A DNA stretch of 64,000 nt from Mucilaginibacter_A sp964251965 (GCA_964251965.1 CAXULQ010000001.1:682001-746000); one strand, 5' to 3'; shown: positions 1 through 9,403, numbered from the stretch's first letter. Program-made: numbers and translations. Notes: generated by a model not told the origin, from the letters alone.

Positions 1-421
1 CGGCTTCGCGCTTGTTGCGTTTAGACATAGAAATTCCGGCCAGACTTAACTTCGCTAAAGCAATATTGTGCGACATCGTCATACCTAAACTCAATGCTTT
101 CTTAAAGTATTTTTCTGATTTTAAAGGCGATTTATTGGATTCGAGCAAACCAAGCAATAAATTATAATAACCGTGCTGCCCGCGGGACAATTGCTTCTCG
201 TAGTCTGTTATTTTCAACAAAAATCCTTCTGCTTTCGGCATGTTTTCTTTCCGCATAAAATACTGTGCAATCAGCATGTTTTCATTAAAAAAGAAAGTCA
301 GCAGCAGCAATCCGCCAATCAAAAAAACCAAAACTGCCCACCACCAAAAACCAAAAACAGCAAGGGTAACGGCAGCACCTAAAATAACACAGGCAATAAC
401 TAATCGAACAATATTCCGCAT
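1..421 (-). CDS. Membrane protein with TPR-like repeats, partial
   Basis: The reverse strand is open from an ATG at 421 to the window edge, giving about 140 residues; the C-terminus lies outside. Residues about 5-50 are strongly hydrophobic and include the run FGFWWWAVLVFLIGG, so two membrane passes are likely. After residue 60 the sequence becomes soluble and helical, with a pattern (GYYNLLLGLLES, SEKYFKKALSLGM, HNIALAKLSLAGI) typical of tetratricopeptide repeats. It is divergent from ung with 69 bp between the starts. I do not recognise a named family; the role is unknown. Two forward frames over the same bases look like shadows. Confidence 0.6.
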   Translation of the reverse strand, partial: MRNIVRLVIACVILGAAVTLAVFGFWWWAVLVFLIGGLLLLTFFFNENMLIAQYFMRKENMPKAEGFLLKITDYEKQLSRGQHGYYNLLLGLLESNKSPLKSEKYFKKALSLGMTMSHNIALAKLSLAGISMSKRNKREA

Positions 422-490
422 TTGATGTATATAAATTACTTGGCAAATATCTGCTAATTTGTACGTTAAATCAATTATTCTAAATATTTT

Positions 491-1168
491 ATGTCGATTG
501 CATTAGAACCTTCGTGGCTGGAAATTTTAAAAGATGAGTTTGAAAAAGATTATATGACCAAACTGAAAGCTTTTTTACAGCAGGAAAAACAGGAAGGCTA
601 CACTGTTTACCCTAAAAGCAAAGATATTTTTAATGCTTTTGCCAAAACGCCTTTTGATGATGTAAAAGTGGTAATCTTGGGGCAAGATCCTTATCACGGC
701 GCAAACCAGGCACATGGATTATCTTTTTCGGTTCAAAAAGGAGTTGCTGTTCCGCCTTCTTTGCAAAATATTTATAAAGAACTGCAGCAGGAATTTCCGG
801 AATACATCACCCCAAAACATGGAGATTTAACGCATTGGGCCGAACAAGGCGTGTTGATGCTGAACGCAACGTTAACTGTCCGTGCCAACATGGCTGGTTC
901 CCATCAAAAAAAAGGCTGGGAAACGTTTACCAATAAAGTGATCCAGGAAATATCCAACCGCAAAGAAAACGTTGTGTTTTTACTTTGGGGGAAATTTGCA
1001 CAAGCTAAAAGTGAACTGATTGACCCGCAGAAACATCATTTGCTGGTTGCTGCACATCCATCACCGTTTGCCGCGCACAATGGCTTTTTTGGCTGCGATC
1101 ATTTTTTGGAAGCCAACGTAATTTTAGAAGAAAACGGCATCGAACCAATTGACTGGCAAATTAGCTGA
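491..1168 (+). CDS. ung: Uracil-DNA glycosylase
   Basis: Removes uracil from DNA as the first step of base excision repair. The 225-residue length is normal for family 1 UDG. Visible motifs are the water-activating loop GQDPYHGANQAHGLSFSV (about residues 63-80, catalytic Asp), the LLWGKFA strand (about 165) and the DNA-intercalating loop HPSPFAAHNGFFGCDHF (about 189-205). The ATG at 491 gives the usual N-terminus. The stop codon's last base is the first base of an ATGCTTCTTTTA repeat at 1168-1179. The neighbouring lrp-type gene is convergent, so ung is probably monocistronic. Confidence 0.97.
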   Translation: MSIALEPSWLEILKDEFEKDYMTKLKAFLQQEKQEGYTVYPKSKDIFNAFAKTPFDDVKVVILGQDPYHGANQAHGLSFSVQKGVAVPPSLQNIYKELQQEFPEYITPKHGDLTHWAEQGVLMLNATLTVRANMAGSHQKKGWETFTNKVIQEISNRKENVVFLLWGKFAQAKSELIDPQKHHLLVAAHPSPFAAHNGFFGCDHFLEANVILEENGIEPIDWQIS

Positions 1169-1216
1169 TGCTTCTTTTATCGGGTGAAAGTTGAGGTAAT
1201 TTATAAAACGCTGCAA

Positions 1217-1687
1217 CTAATATTCCAACGGCACAGTAGGTTCTTTTTTATTGGTGGACATGATGATCATCGTTTGGAAAGTTTTAACCACACTGATGCG
1301 GCTGATTTTTTGCATAATCAACTGCTCGTACGATTTAATGTCTTTTACGTAAACCTTCAGCAAAAAATCACATTGCCCGGTTACATGATGGCATTCTGTA
1401 ATTTCTTTGATTTCGTGAACCTGGTTTAAAAAAGTTTGGATGGTGTTGTTTTGGTGAAAATCCAACGAAACCTGGATGAAAGTTTTAATGCCCAAACCCA
1501 GTTTTTCTTCGTCCACCAAAGCATGATAACTTAAAATATAACCAGCGTTTTCCAGTTTGCGCACCCGTTCTAAAGTTGGCGCAGGCGAAAGCCCAATTTC
1601 GTTAGATAACTGCAAATTGGTGATGCGGCCATTTTGCTGCAAAATCTTTAAAATCTGTAAATCTGTTTTATCTAATTCAACTGCCAT
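1217..1687 (-). CDS. Lrp/AsnC family transcriptional regulator
   Basis: A 156-residue protein with the two-part Lrp architecture. The N-terminal helix-turn-helix covers residues about 5-60 (LDKTDLQILKILQQNGRITN, then LSNEIGLSPAPTLERVRKLE). The C-terminal RAM ligand-binding and oligomerisation domain covers about 65-145 and includes the typical ECHHVTGQCDFLLKVYVKD segment. The family controls amino-acid metabolism or export as dimers and octamers; the target cannot be told from here. It is divergent from the DtxR-type regulator across 115 bp. Confidence 0.93.
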   Translation of the reverse strand: MAVELDKTDLQILKILQQNGRITNLQLSNEIGLSPAPTLERVRKLENAGYILSYHALVDEEKLGLGIKTFIQVSLDFHQNNTIQTFLNQVHEIKEITECHHVTGQCDFLLKVYVKDIKSYEQLIMQKISRISVVKTFQTMIIMSTNKKEPTVPLEY

Positions 1688-1764
1688 CGCTGTACAATTA
1701 TAGCTTTTCTATCCTAAACATATCAAACAAAAAATATTAAAACAAATTACTTTTAAATTGGTAA

Positions 1765-1780
1765 TTTAGACAAGCCTAAA
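1765..1780. promoter_or_regulatory. Candidate DtxR/MntR operator
   Basis: The imperfect palindrome TTTAGaCAAGcCTAAA ends 22 bp before the start of the DtxR-type regulator, and a further half site AATTAGGCCT follows at about 1785-1794. Six of eight arm positions pair. DtxR-family operators are commonly palindromes of this length and TTTAGG-type arms, so autoregulation of the regulator-transporter pair by Mn or Fe is a reasonable inference. Confidence 0.4.
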
Positions 1781-1802
1781 TTTATAATTAGGCCTGCAAA
1801 AA

Positions 1803-2462
1803 ATGAATGCTTCTTTTACCGAGGAAAATTATTTAAAAGCCATTTTTCATTTATCTGCGGAAGACAGTCAGCAGGTTAATACCAACCAAATTGCTTCGAT
1901 TTTGAACACTAAAGCAGCTTCTGTAACGGATATGCTTAGAAAATTATCTGCCAAAAACCTGATTGATTATACCCGTTACCGTGGCGTATGTTTAACGGAA
2001 GAAGGGAAAACCATCGCTTTAAAAATTGTGAGAAAGCATCGTTTATGGGAGCTTTTTTTAGTGGAAAAACTAGATTTTGGTTGGGACGAAGTACACGACC
2101 TGGCAGAACAATTGGAACATATCCAGTCGGTAGAACTGGTTAACCGCTTAGACAAGTTTTTGGGTTTCCCGGAGAATGACCCGCATGGCGACCCCATACC
2201 AAATGATAACGGCACCATAAAATGCACCAACTTAAAACCTGTTGCCGCTTTAAACACTGGCGAAGCCGGGACGATAGCGGGCGTAAAAGAACATTCGCCT
2301 TTGTTTTTGCAGTATTTAGAGAAGATGGGATTGGTGATTGGAAAAAAAGTAACCGTAAAAGAAGTAATTGCTTACGATGGAACGGTTATCATTAATACAG
2401 AAAACAACCAAAAAATCAACATCAGCAAAGCAGCAGCTAAAAATATTTTACTGACGATATGA
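1803..2462 (+). CDS. DtxR/MntR family metal-dependent repressor
   Basis: A 219-residue iron- or manganese-dependent repressor. Residues about 1-65 form the winged helix-turn-helix (NYLKAIFHLSAE, then IASILNTKAASVTDMLRKLS). Residues about 70-140 form the metal-binding dimerisation domain with the HRLWELFLVEKL and GFPENDPHGDPIP signatures. Residues about 145-219 are a FeoA/SH3-like domain. The stop overlaps the transporter start by four bases (ATGA), so the two are translationally coupled and the regulator very probably controls Mn/Fe uptake. The 12-mer repeat sits at codons 2-6 and encodes part of NASFT, so the repeat has been accommodated in the protein's extreme N-terminus. Confidence 0.93.
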   Translation: MNASFTEENYLKAIFHLSAEDSQQVNTNQIASILNTKAASVTDMLRKLSAKNLIDYTRYRGVCLTEEGKTIALKIVRKHRLWELFLVEKLDFGWDEVHDLAEQLEHIQSVELVNRLDKFLGFPENDPHGDPIPNDNGTIKCTNLKPVAALNTGEAGTIAGVKEHSPLFLQYLEKMGLVIGKKVTVKEVIAYDGTVIINTENNQKINISKAAAKNILLTI

Positions 2463-4330
2463 GCAACAATAAAGAATCATTGGCCGAAGTGCACAGTTCG
2501 ATCAGTACTTCCGGGAGGGTTGGCTGGAAAAGGATTTTATCTTTTTTAGGTCCGGCTTACATGGTTAGCGTTGGCTACATGGACCCGGGAAATTGGGCAA
2601 CAGATTTGGCGGCGGGCAGCAAATTTGGTTACCAACTGATTTGGGTTTTGCTTTTATCAAACCTGATTGCGCTGCTTTTACAATCTTTAAGTACGCGTTT
2701 AGGGATTGTGCAGGGTTTGGATTTGGCGCAGGCATCACGGCAGCATTATTCTCGTTTTGTTAACTTTTGCCTTTTTATTTTAGCACAAGTTGCCATTATT
2801 GCCTGTGATTTGGCAGAAGTGATCGGCATGGCCATCGGTTTACAACTGCTGTTCCATTTACCGCTGATTTGGGGCGTTTCCCTCACACTTTTAGACACCA
2901 TTTTGCTCCTGTTTTTACTGAACAAAGGCATGCGCCATTTAGAAGTGTTTATTATTTCGATGGTGTTTATTGTTGGGCTTTCGTTTTTGGTCGAGATGTT
3001 TATTGTTGAACCGGACCTGAAACAAATCGGTTTAGGGTTGATCCCGCAAAACCTAAACGGCAGCGGTTTATACATTGCCATCGGAATCATCGGCGCAACG
3101 GTGATGCCGCACAACCTTTACCTGCATTCCTCTTTGGTGCAAACCCGAAAAATTGAACGGACGGAAGTTGGGATTTGGGAATCTATCAAAATGAACTTGA
3201 TCGATACCAGCATTGCCCTCAACCTTGCTTTTTTTGTAAACGCTGCCATCCTGATTTTGGCCGCGGCAGCTTTTTTCAGGAATGGCTATCACCAAATTGC
3301 CGAAATCCAGGACGCGCATAAACTCTTACAACATATTTTTGGTTCGCTTGCCCCTGCCCTTTTCGCCATTGCTTTAATTGCAGCCGGACAAAGTTCTACC
3401 GTAACCGGAACGCTTGCCGGGCAAATTATAATGGAAGGCCACATCAACTTGCGTATCCAGCCCTGGCTTCGGCGGATGCTAACGCGTTTGCTGGCCATTA
3501 TCCCTGCTTTTTTTACCATACTTTATTCTGGCAGCCGTGCTTTAGGCAGTTTGCTGATTTTGAGTCAGGTGGTTTTAAGTTTGCAATTGGGTTTTGCCGT
3601 AATTCCACTTATACATTTTACTTCCGATAAACAAAAAATGGGCGTTTTCGCCAATAAAACCTGGATCAAAGTTTTGGCCTGGCTTACAACCGTTATTATT
3701 GTTGGTTTAAATGGCAAATTAGTTGTGGAACAGATTGCAGATTGGGCAAAGGCTTATCCAAACTACCAGGCACTTATCCATTTTACGGCAGTGCCGATTG
3801 CCGCTGGTATCGGTATGCTTCTTTTATACGTGTTTTTTAAACCGATTTTCACCCCTCATCCTTCTGAAAAAAGTAAAATACCTCATGGTTCGGCTTTAGA
3901 AATTGAAACAATTGCACCAGTTGCTTTAACCCGGATTGGTATTGCAGTTGATTTTTCTTCGCACGACCGGGATACAATCCGCCACGCTTTAATGCAAGGC
4001 GGAAAAACAGCGCGTTATTACTTAGTCCATGTGGTAGAAACTGCCGGGGCAAACTATTACGGCGACAAAGTGATGGATTATGAAACGCAAAGCGACCGGG
4101 AAAACCTGGAAAAATACCAGATGCGTTTAAAAGAATTAGGTTATGATTCGTTTTACCAGGTTGGATATGGCAAAGTTGCAAAAGCAATAGCCGATGTTGT
4201 GAACAAACAAAACCTGGAATTATTAGTGATGGGCGCACATGGCCATAAAGTTTTTAAAGATATTATCTTTGGCACCACGGTTAATTCTGTAAGGCACAAA
4301 ATTAAAGTGCCCGTATTAATTGTGCAGTAA
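2459..4330 (+). CDS. Nramp divalent metal transporter fused to UspA domain
   Basis: A 623-residue fusion. Residues about 25-450 are an Nramp proton-coupled Mn/Fe transporter: DPGNWATDLAAG in TM1 and MPHNLYLHSSLV in TM6 carry the metal-coordinating Asp, Asn and Met. Residues about 480-623 are a universal stress protein domain (IAVDFSSHDRD at the start, LVMGAHGHKVFKDIIFGTT with the ATP-loop glycines near the end). Inference: the cytosolic UspA domain may gate or sense the transporter; related fusions occur in Bacteroidota. It is coupled to the upstream DtxR gene. The TAA stop is itself the first codon-length of a TAAAAGAAGTAT repeat. Confidence 0.93.
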   Translation: MSNNKESLAEVHSSISTSGRVGWKRILSFLGPAYMVSVGYMDPGNWATDLAAGSKFGYQLIWVLLLSNLIALLLQSLSTRLGIVQGLDLAQASRQHYSRFVNFCLFILAQVAIIACDLAEVIGMAIGLQLLFHLPLIWGVSLTLLDTILLLFLLNKGMRHLEVFIISMVFIVGLSFLVEMFIVEPDLKQIGLGLIPQNLNGSGLYIAIGIIGATVMPHNLYLHSSLVQTRKIERTEVGIWESIKMNLIDTSIALNLAFFVNAAILILAAAAFFRNGYHQIAEIQDAHKLLQHIFGSLAPALFAIALIAAGQSSTVTGTLAGQIIMEGHINLRIQPWLRRMLTRLLAIIPAFFTILYSGSRALGSLLILSQVVLSLQLGFAVIPLIHFTSDKQKMGVFANKTWIKVLAWLTTVIIVGLNGKLVVEQIADWAKAYPNYQALIHFTAVPIAAGIGMLLLYVFFKPIFTPHPSEKSKIPHGSALEIETIAPVALTRIGIAVDFSSHDRDTIRHALMQGGKTARYYLVHVVETAGANYYGDKVMDYETQSDRENLEKYQMRLKELGYDSFYQVGYGKVAKAIADVVNKQNLELLVMGAHGHKVFKDIIFGTTVNSVRHKIKVPVLIVQ

Positions 4331-4374
4331 AAGAAGTATTGATCCTGAAAGAAATAGAGTGGTAAAAGAAGTAT
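4328..4374 (+). repeat. Two direct copies of the 12-mer repeat
   Basis: TAAAAGAAGTAT occurs at 4328-4339, where its TAA is the Nramp stop codon, and again at 4363-4374. Unlike most multi-copy sites here the two are in the same orientation, so they cannot form the usual hairpin. Confidence 0.85.
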
Positions 4375-4432
4375 GATCAAATAAAAAATCTTTTGATAAC
4401 CACTACTTTGGTAAATACTGCTATTTTTAAAA

Positions 4433-6106
4433 ATGACTTTCTGGCTTCCAATCCTAATTATCGCCGTTTTTGTTTTTCTGCTGATAAGCCGCTATAAAAG
4501 ACAGTTTTTTACAAAGAAAAAGCTGACTGAAATCAAGGACAGATGGGGCAAACCGATTCTAGTGCAACGAAATTTCAAAATCATTGCCGCTTACTTCGAT
4601 GTTTGCGATGATCAAAATAATATCTCTCCGGAAACTTCGGCGGACTTAGACCTCGAAAGTATATTCAGTTTCATTGACCGGACCAGTTCTAAACCCGGAC
4701 AACAATATTTATACAAAAAGCTCTGTTGTTTGGAAACCGGCGAAGCTGAGCTTGCCAAACTTGAAGAAAGAATAGGTCAATTAAATTACGATCAGCAGTT
4801 ACGGGAACAAATCCAGCTTCAATTATCCGAATTAAACCACAACGATGCTTATTATCTGCCTAAACTCTTCAGCAGTAAACATCAGTCTTTATTTAAACCC
4901 CTTACTAAATTTTACATTAAAATATCCGCAATCATCATTATCACCCTGATTATCCTTTTAATTGTTGTTCCAAATCAAATCTACTTTTTACTACTTCTGG
5001 TTATGTTGATTGCCAACATGGTCATTCATTTTATTAACAAACGTAACGTTTTAAGTTATACCAGTTCGCTGCCGCAATTGCTTACATTAATTAAAGTTAG
5101 CAGATGGCTGGAAGAAAAAAACATCCTGGAACAAGATGAAACCTTCAAAAAAAGTTTAGTTAACGTTTCTAAACTGAAACGGTCGCTGAACTTAATTAAC
5201 CTGCAAAGCAAGGTAAATATTGATCCGTCGGACTTATCTTATCTTTTTACCGAGTGGCTAAATATGTTATTATTGATTGAGCCATTGGTTTTTATTTCTT
5301 CCATCAAAAAAATCAATCAATACCTGGGCAACATTAAAATTATTTACGAGCGGGTTGCAGAAATAGATATGGCCATTTCAATCCAATCTGTAAGAGATGG
5401 ATTGCCTTATTACTGCAAGCCAACATTGGCTGACACAGATGGAAAAATAACGGTGAAAGACTTGTTCCATCCTTTGGTAGAGGATTGTGTTTCTAATTCA
5501 ATAAGCAGTGACCACAATCAAGGAGTTTTAATAACGGGATCAAACATGTCTGGCAAAACAACATTTATTCGGGCAATAGCTGTCAACGCATTACTATCAC
5601 AAACGATCCATACCAGTTGTGCTTCCGCTTATCAGGCACCACCTTTAAAAATATTCACCAGTATTGATATGAGTGATAACATAGCAGAACACCAAAGCTA
5701 TTTTCAAACAGAAGCCTTGGCTGTATTAAATATCCTGCATAATTGTTCCTCAGAAGAAAAGGTAAAAAGCTTAGTTATTATTGATGAAATATTCAGGGGC
5801 ACAAACACAATAGAACGGATTGCAGCGGCAAAGGCAGTGTTGTCTTATTTAATAGAAAATAAAAACTTTGTCTTTGTATCAACCCACGATCTGGAATTGG
5901 CCACACTTTTGGGAAACGGTTATGCTGTATATTCTTTCGAAGAACTCATTGGAAACAACCGGCTTGAATTTGATTACAAGATAAAGGAAGGCTTGCTTAA
6001 AAACAAAAACGGGATTGCAGTTTTGCATGGGTTAGGCTATCCGCAAACAATTATTGATGATGCATATAAGGTTAGCAAAACGTTAAGGGATAAGTATGAT
6101 TTATAA
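4433..6106 (+). CDS. Membrane-anchored MutS-family ATPase
   Basis: 557 residues. The C-terminal third is a MutS-type ABC ATPase: Walker A GSNMSGKTTF (about 367-376), ST-motif region DNIAEHQSYFQTEALAV, Walker B LVIIDEIFRGTNTIER and the THDLELA switch. The N-terminal mismatch-reading domain of MutS1 is absent. Instead there is one N-terminal membrane segment (residues about 3-18) and a central hydrophobic hairpin (about 163-200), ahead of a helical core/lever region. Such proteins are a distinct Bacteroidota MutS-like class of unknown role, so mismatch repair should not be assumed. It stands alone between the metal operon and smpB. Confidence 0.85.
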   Translation: MTFWLPILIIAVFVFLLISRYKRQFFTKKKLTEIKDRWGKPILVQRNFKIIAAYFDVCDDQNNISPETSADLDLESIFSFIDRTSSKPGQQYLYKKLCCLETGEAELAKLEERIGQLNYDQQLREQIQLQLSELNHNDAYYLPKLFSSKHQSLFKPLTKFYIKISAIIIITLIILLIVVPNQIYFLLLLVMLIANMVIHFINKRNVLSYTSSLPQLLTLIKVSRWLEEKNILEQDETFKKSLVNVSKLKRSLNLINLQSKVNIDPSDLSYLFTEWLNMLLLIEPLVFISSIKKINQYLGNIKIIYERVAEIDMAISIQSVRDGLPYYCKPTLADTDGKITVKDLFHPLVEDCVSNSISSDHNQGVLITGSNMSGKTTFIRAIAVNALLSQTIHTSCASAYQAPPLKIFTSIDMSDNIAEHQSYFQTEALAVLNILHNCSSEEKVKSLVIIDEIFRGTNTIERIAAAKAVLSYLIENKNFVFVSTHDLELATLLGNGYAVYSFEELIGNNRLEFDYKIKEGLLKNKNGIAVLHGLGYPQTIIDDAYKVSKTLRDKYDL

Positions 6107-6154
6107 ATGATGGGCTTGTAACGTACATTTGCAGCATCAGTACAGATAATTGCA

Positions 6155-6616
6155 ATGAAAGAAGAAAAAGAACAAAGCGTACACATCAAAAACAAAAGGG
6201 CTTATTTTGATTTTCATATTGAAGATAAATATGTTGCCGGGATTAAACTTTTAGGGACAGAAATTAAGTCGATCCGCGAAGGAAAAGCTAACCTAACAGA
6301 TTCTTTCTGCACGTTTATCAACGGCATTTTGTACGTCCGCAATTTGCATATTTCCGAATATTCGCACGGCTCGTTTTACAACCACGAAGCCAAGCGCGAC
6401 CGGGTTTTGCTCCTTCAAAAAAAGGAACTGAAAAAATTACTTTCTAAAACGGAAGAAAAAGGCTTTACCATCGTACCGCTTACCATTTTTATCAACAACC
6501 GCGGTTTTGCTAAGATCGAGATCGGCCTCGCACAAGGCAAAAAAACTTTTGATAAACGGGAAACCATGAAGGAACGCGATTCTAAAATCGAAATGGACCG
6601 TGTAATGAAAAGGTAA
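6155..6616 (+). CDS. smpB: SsrA-binding protein SmpB
   Basis: Binds tmRNA and brings it to stalled ribosomes for trans-translation. 153 residues, the usual length. Recognisable are the NKRAYFDFHIEDKYVAGIKLLGTEIKSIREGKANL start with the OB-fold, the HISEYSHGSFYNHEAKRDRVLLL segment, and the basic tail (KKTFDKRETMKERDSKIEMDRVMKR) that folds in the ribosomal A site. The tmRNA gene itself was not seen nearby. Confidence 0.96.
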   Translation: MKEEKEQSVHIKNKRAYFDFHIEDKYVAGIKLLGTEIKSIREGKANLTDSFCTFINGILYVRNLHISEYSHGSFYNHEAKRDRVLLLQKKELKKLLSKTEEKGFTIVPLTIFINNRGFAKIEIGLAQGKKTFDKRETMKERDSKIEMDRVMKR

Positions 6617-6711
6617 TAGAAGGCAATCAGCTCAGATTAGAAAAACCACCTTACAACTTTAAGGACAAAAAGTTTTAACGGTATCAATGTGCGTAGCTTT
6701 TCAAATCGTTA

Positions 6712-6723
6712 ATGCTTCTTTTA
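6712..6723 (-). repeat. 12-mer repeat, single copy
   Basis: ATGCTTCTTTTA followed by TCCCCTAAAAATC, so the A/T tract sits about five bases beyond the core. It lies in the 279-bp space between smpB and an outer-membrane protein gene. Nothing else was recognised in that space. Confidence 0.75.
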
Positions 6724-6895
6724 TCCCCTAAAAATCATTAACTCTTTTCATTATTTTACAGCTGATTTAGCCTAAAATACTATTTTTAAATGATGTTGTA
6801 AATATTTTGTTACGGCAATAAATGAATTGCAACAATTTAGTTTATCTTTACAACCGTAAACCATATACCATTTATTTAATTTCTATAACCTCGAG

Positions 6896-7834
6896 ATGAA
6901 GTTTTCTTTACTTTGTTTTTATTGTTGCTGCATAACGATTACCTGTTCAATTTCATTTCCCAAATTAGCTAATGCACAAACCGATGCAGATGCTATTATG
7001 ATTCCTAAAAATTACTTTTGCGGAGGATTAATGTATAGCAACTCCAGTTGGAAAAACTATTGGGAAGGTACTTTTAAGCGGAACAACCTCAACATCGGCA
7101 CTTTAAATACCAATATGTACACTGCCATGTTTAATTATGGTATTTCAAATAACCTAAACATCCTGGCTTCGGTGCCTTATGTAACCACTTACGCATCCGG
7201 CGGAACCCTTGAAGGTTTAAAAGGTATGCAAGACATGATGGTTTCTTTAAAGTGGCGCGCTTTAAAAACTAATTTCGGAACAGGCCGGTTTAATTTATAC
7301 GCCATCGGAAGTGCTTCATTTCCGCTTAGTAATTATCAGGCCGATTTTATGCCCATGGCAATTGGTTCTCAAAGTAAAAGTTTAATGTTGCGTTGCTTGG
7401 CAGATTATAAAATCGGCAAATATTTCATAACCGGATCAGGCGAGTTTATGCAAAGAAGCCTGATTACAATCGACCGTACCTCCTATTACACAACCCAATT
7501 GCAATACAGCAACCAGGTATCACTTCCCAACATGACGAATTATGCCGTACGCACTGGTTACCGCAGCAGCAGCTGGATTGCAGAAGCTGTTTTGGAAAAC
7601 AATACCACTTTAGGCGGTTTCGATATCCGTAAAAATGATATGCCTTTTGTAAGCAACAGGATGAACAGTACGATGGCCGGCGTTAACTTTAAATACAGTT
7701 TTATTAACTTATTAAAAGGGCTTGAGCTTACTGCCGGTGGCGATTACGTGCTGGCCGGACGGAACGTTGGACAAAGTACAACCGTACATGGTGGTGCTTA
7801 CTACCTTTTTAATCTTTCTAAGAATAAGAAATAA
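6896..7834 (+). CDS. Secreted/outer-membrane beta-barrel protein
   Basis: 312 residues with an N-terminal signal peptide (hydrophobic residues 3-25, cleavage probably after NAQ). The rest alternates aromatic, glycine and small polar residues in short strands (GLMYSNSSWKNYW, YTAMFNYGISNNLNILASVPYVTTY, LMVSLKWRA, GVNFKYSFINLLKGLELTAGGDY) and ends in a short strand, consistent with an outer-membrane barrel of the 'transporter / phenol MetA-pathway' type. It lies 21 bp upstream of the PAP2-like lipoprotein gene and is probably co-transcribed with it. The substrate is unknown. Confidence 0.7.
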   Translation: MKFSLLCFYCCCITITCSISFPKLANAQTDADAIMIPKNYFCGGLMYSNSSWKNYWEGTFKRNNLNIGTLNTNMYTAMFNYGISNNLNILASVPYVTTYASGGTLEGLKGMQDMMVSLKWRALKTNFGTGRFNLYAIGSASFPLSNYQADFMPMAIGSQSKSLMLRCLADYKIGKYFITGSGEFMQRSLITIDRTSYYTTQLQYSNQVSLPNMTNYAVRTGYRSSSWIAEAVLENNTTLGGFDIRKNDMPFVSNRMNSTMAGVNFKYSFINLLKGLELTAGGDYVLAGRNVGQSTTVHGGAYYLFNLSKNKK

Positions 7835-7855
7835 TCAATTGACTCAATCATTTCA

Positions 7856-9403
7856 ATGAAAAGATATATACTCAATACCATACTTATCGGCTTAATTGGT
7901 ATTTATTGCTCCTGCAAGAAAACAATTACAGAAACTAATTTAACTTACCCGGCTTTGGCACCGGCAAAACTGGATCTGAATGCTGATTCCTGGACACCTG
8001 TTTTAATTACCAATGCCAGCGCTTTTACGGTTGCTGCACCGGACGCTTTAACTTCACCGGCTTATGTGGCCGATTTAAATGAAATTAAAGCGTTGCAAAG
8101 TAATATCACCAGTGACCAGCAAGCATCTATTAATTACTGGAGCGCCGGTGCCGTATTACGTTGGAACGAGATTTTGCGCGATCTGATTGCAAAACACAAT
8201 TTGCCCCCGTACCAAAATGAGGATGGTTCTTATCCTGCGCCAAACTCGGCCAATCCGTTTGCATATCCGCAGTTCCCGTTTTCTAACCCGCCTTATGCGG
8301 CACGGGCTTATGCTTATGTTAGCGCAGCACAATATGATGCTTTAGTTGCTGCCTGGTATTTCAAAAAGAAATATAACCGTTCTGCGCCGTATAAAAACGA
8401 TGCTGCCGTAAAGGCATTAGTGCCAAAATCAGATTTGCCATCATACCCAAGCGAAGATGCAGTAGTATCCGGTGCAGCCGTTGAAATGATGAAATTATTG
8501 TTTCCTACAGAAATAGCTTACATCGAACAAAAAGCTGCCGAACAAAAAACCTACCGGATGCTGGCAGGTGCCAATGTAAGGGGAGAACTGGATGCCGGCG
8601 AATCATTAGGTAAACAGGTTGCAGATGTTTTTGCGGCACGCGCACGCTTAGACCGTGCAGGAAAAGCAATTGGTACACCTGCTTTATGGAGTCAACTGGA
8701 AACACAAACCATGGCCAAAAACGAGCAAAGCTGGATCAGCTTAGAACTACCAAAAAGGCCGCCAATGCTTCCTTTATTCTCTAAAGTTTTACCGTTTTTG
8801 TTTGATACACTTACTGTTGTTGCGTTAAGGCCGCCGCCGCCTTATTCTACCCATTCTGTCGAATTTAAAAACGAAACAGATGAAGTTTTGTACTACAGCC
8901 AAAATGCTACCCGCGAACGACAGGCCATTGTATCTTTTTGGGCTGATGGCGCAGGCACTTACACACCTGCCGGGCATTGGAATTATCTTGCCGCTACCGA
9001 GTTTGTTAAAGAAAACTATAGCGAAGTGCGCTGGGCACGTAATTTGGCTTTGATTAATATGGCAGAAATGGATGCCGCAATTGTTTGCTGGGATGCCAAA
9101 TATTATTACTTTAACCCTCGCCCCTGCCAAATGAACCCTGCTATTAAAACTTTAACAGGCGTGCCAAATTTTCCCTCTTACACTTCGGGCCACTCCAATT
9201 TTAGTTTTGCTGCTGCCACTGTTTTAAGTTATTTATTGCCAGATAGAGGGACCAAATTTACGGACATGGCCCACGAAGCCGCTATGTCTCGCTTATATGG
9301 TGCCATACATTACAGAAGCGATGTTGAAATGGGCATGGTTACGGGTGCAAAAGTGGGGCAGTTTGCAGTAAAAAGAGCACAGGCAGACGGAGCTGGAAAT
9401 TAA
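7856..9403 (+). CDS. PAP2/vanadium haloperoxidase-like lipoprotein
   Basis: 515 residues. A lipoprotein signal peptide is visible (hydrophobic core then IYCSC, lipidated Cys about 19). The C-terminal half carries the three PAP2/haloperoxidase phosphate-pocket motifs: FNPRPCQMNP, FPSYTSGHSNFSFAAATVL (PSxxSGH) and SRLYGAIHYRSDVEMG (SRxxxxxHxxSD). The family includes periplasmic acid phosphatases and vanadate haloperoxidases; the sequence alone does not say which chemistry is used. It follows the beta-barrel gene closely, which suggests an envelope function for the pair. Confidence 0.85.
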   Translation: MKRYILNTILIGLIGIYCSCKKTITETNLTYPALAPAKLDLNADSWTPVLITNASAFTVAAPDALTSPAYVADLNEIKALQSNITSDQQASINYWSAGAVLRWNEILRDLIAKHNLPPYQNEDGSYPAPNSANPFAYPQFPFSNPPYAARAYAYVSAAQYDALVAAWYFKKKYNRSAPYKNDAAVKALVPKSDLPSYPSEDAVVSGAAVEMMKLLFPTEIAYIEQKAAEQKTYRMLAGANVRGELDAGESLGKQVADVFAARARLDRAGKAIGTPALWSQLETQTMAKNEQSWISLELPKRPPMLPLFSKVLPFLFDTLTVVALRPPPPYSTHSVEFKNETDEVLYYSQNATRERQAIVSFWADGAGTYTPAGHWNYLAATEFVKENYSEVRWARNLALINMAEMDAAIVCWDAKYYYFNPRPCQMNPAIKTLTGVPNFPSYTSGHSNFSFAAATVLSYLLPDRGTKFTDMAHEAAMSRLYGAIHYRSDVEMGMVTGAKVGQFAVKRAQADGAGN

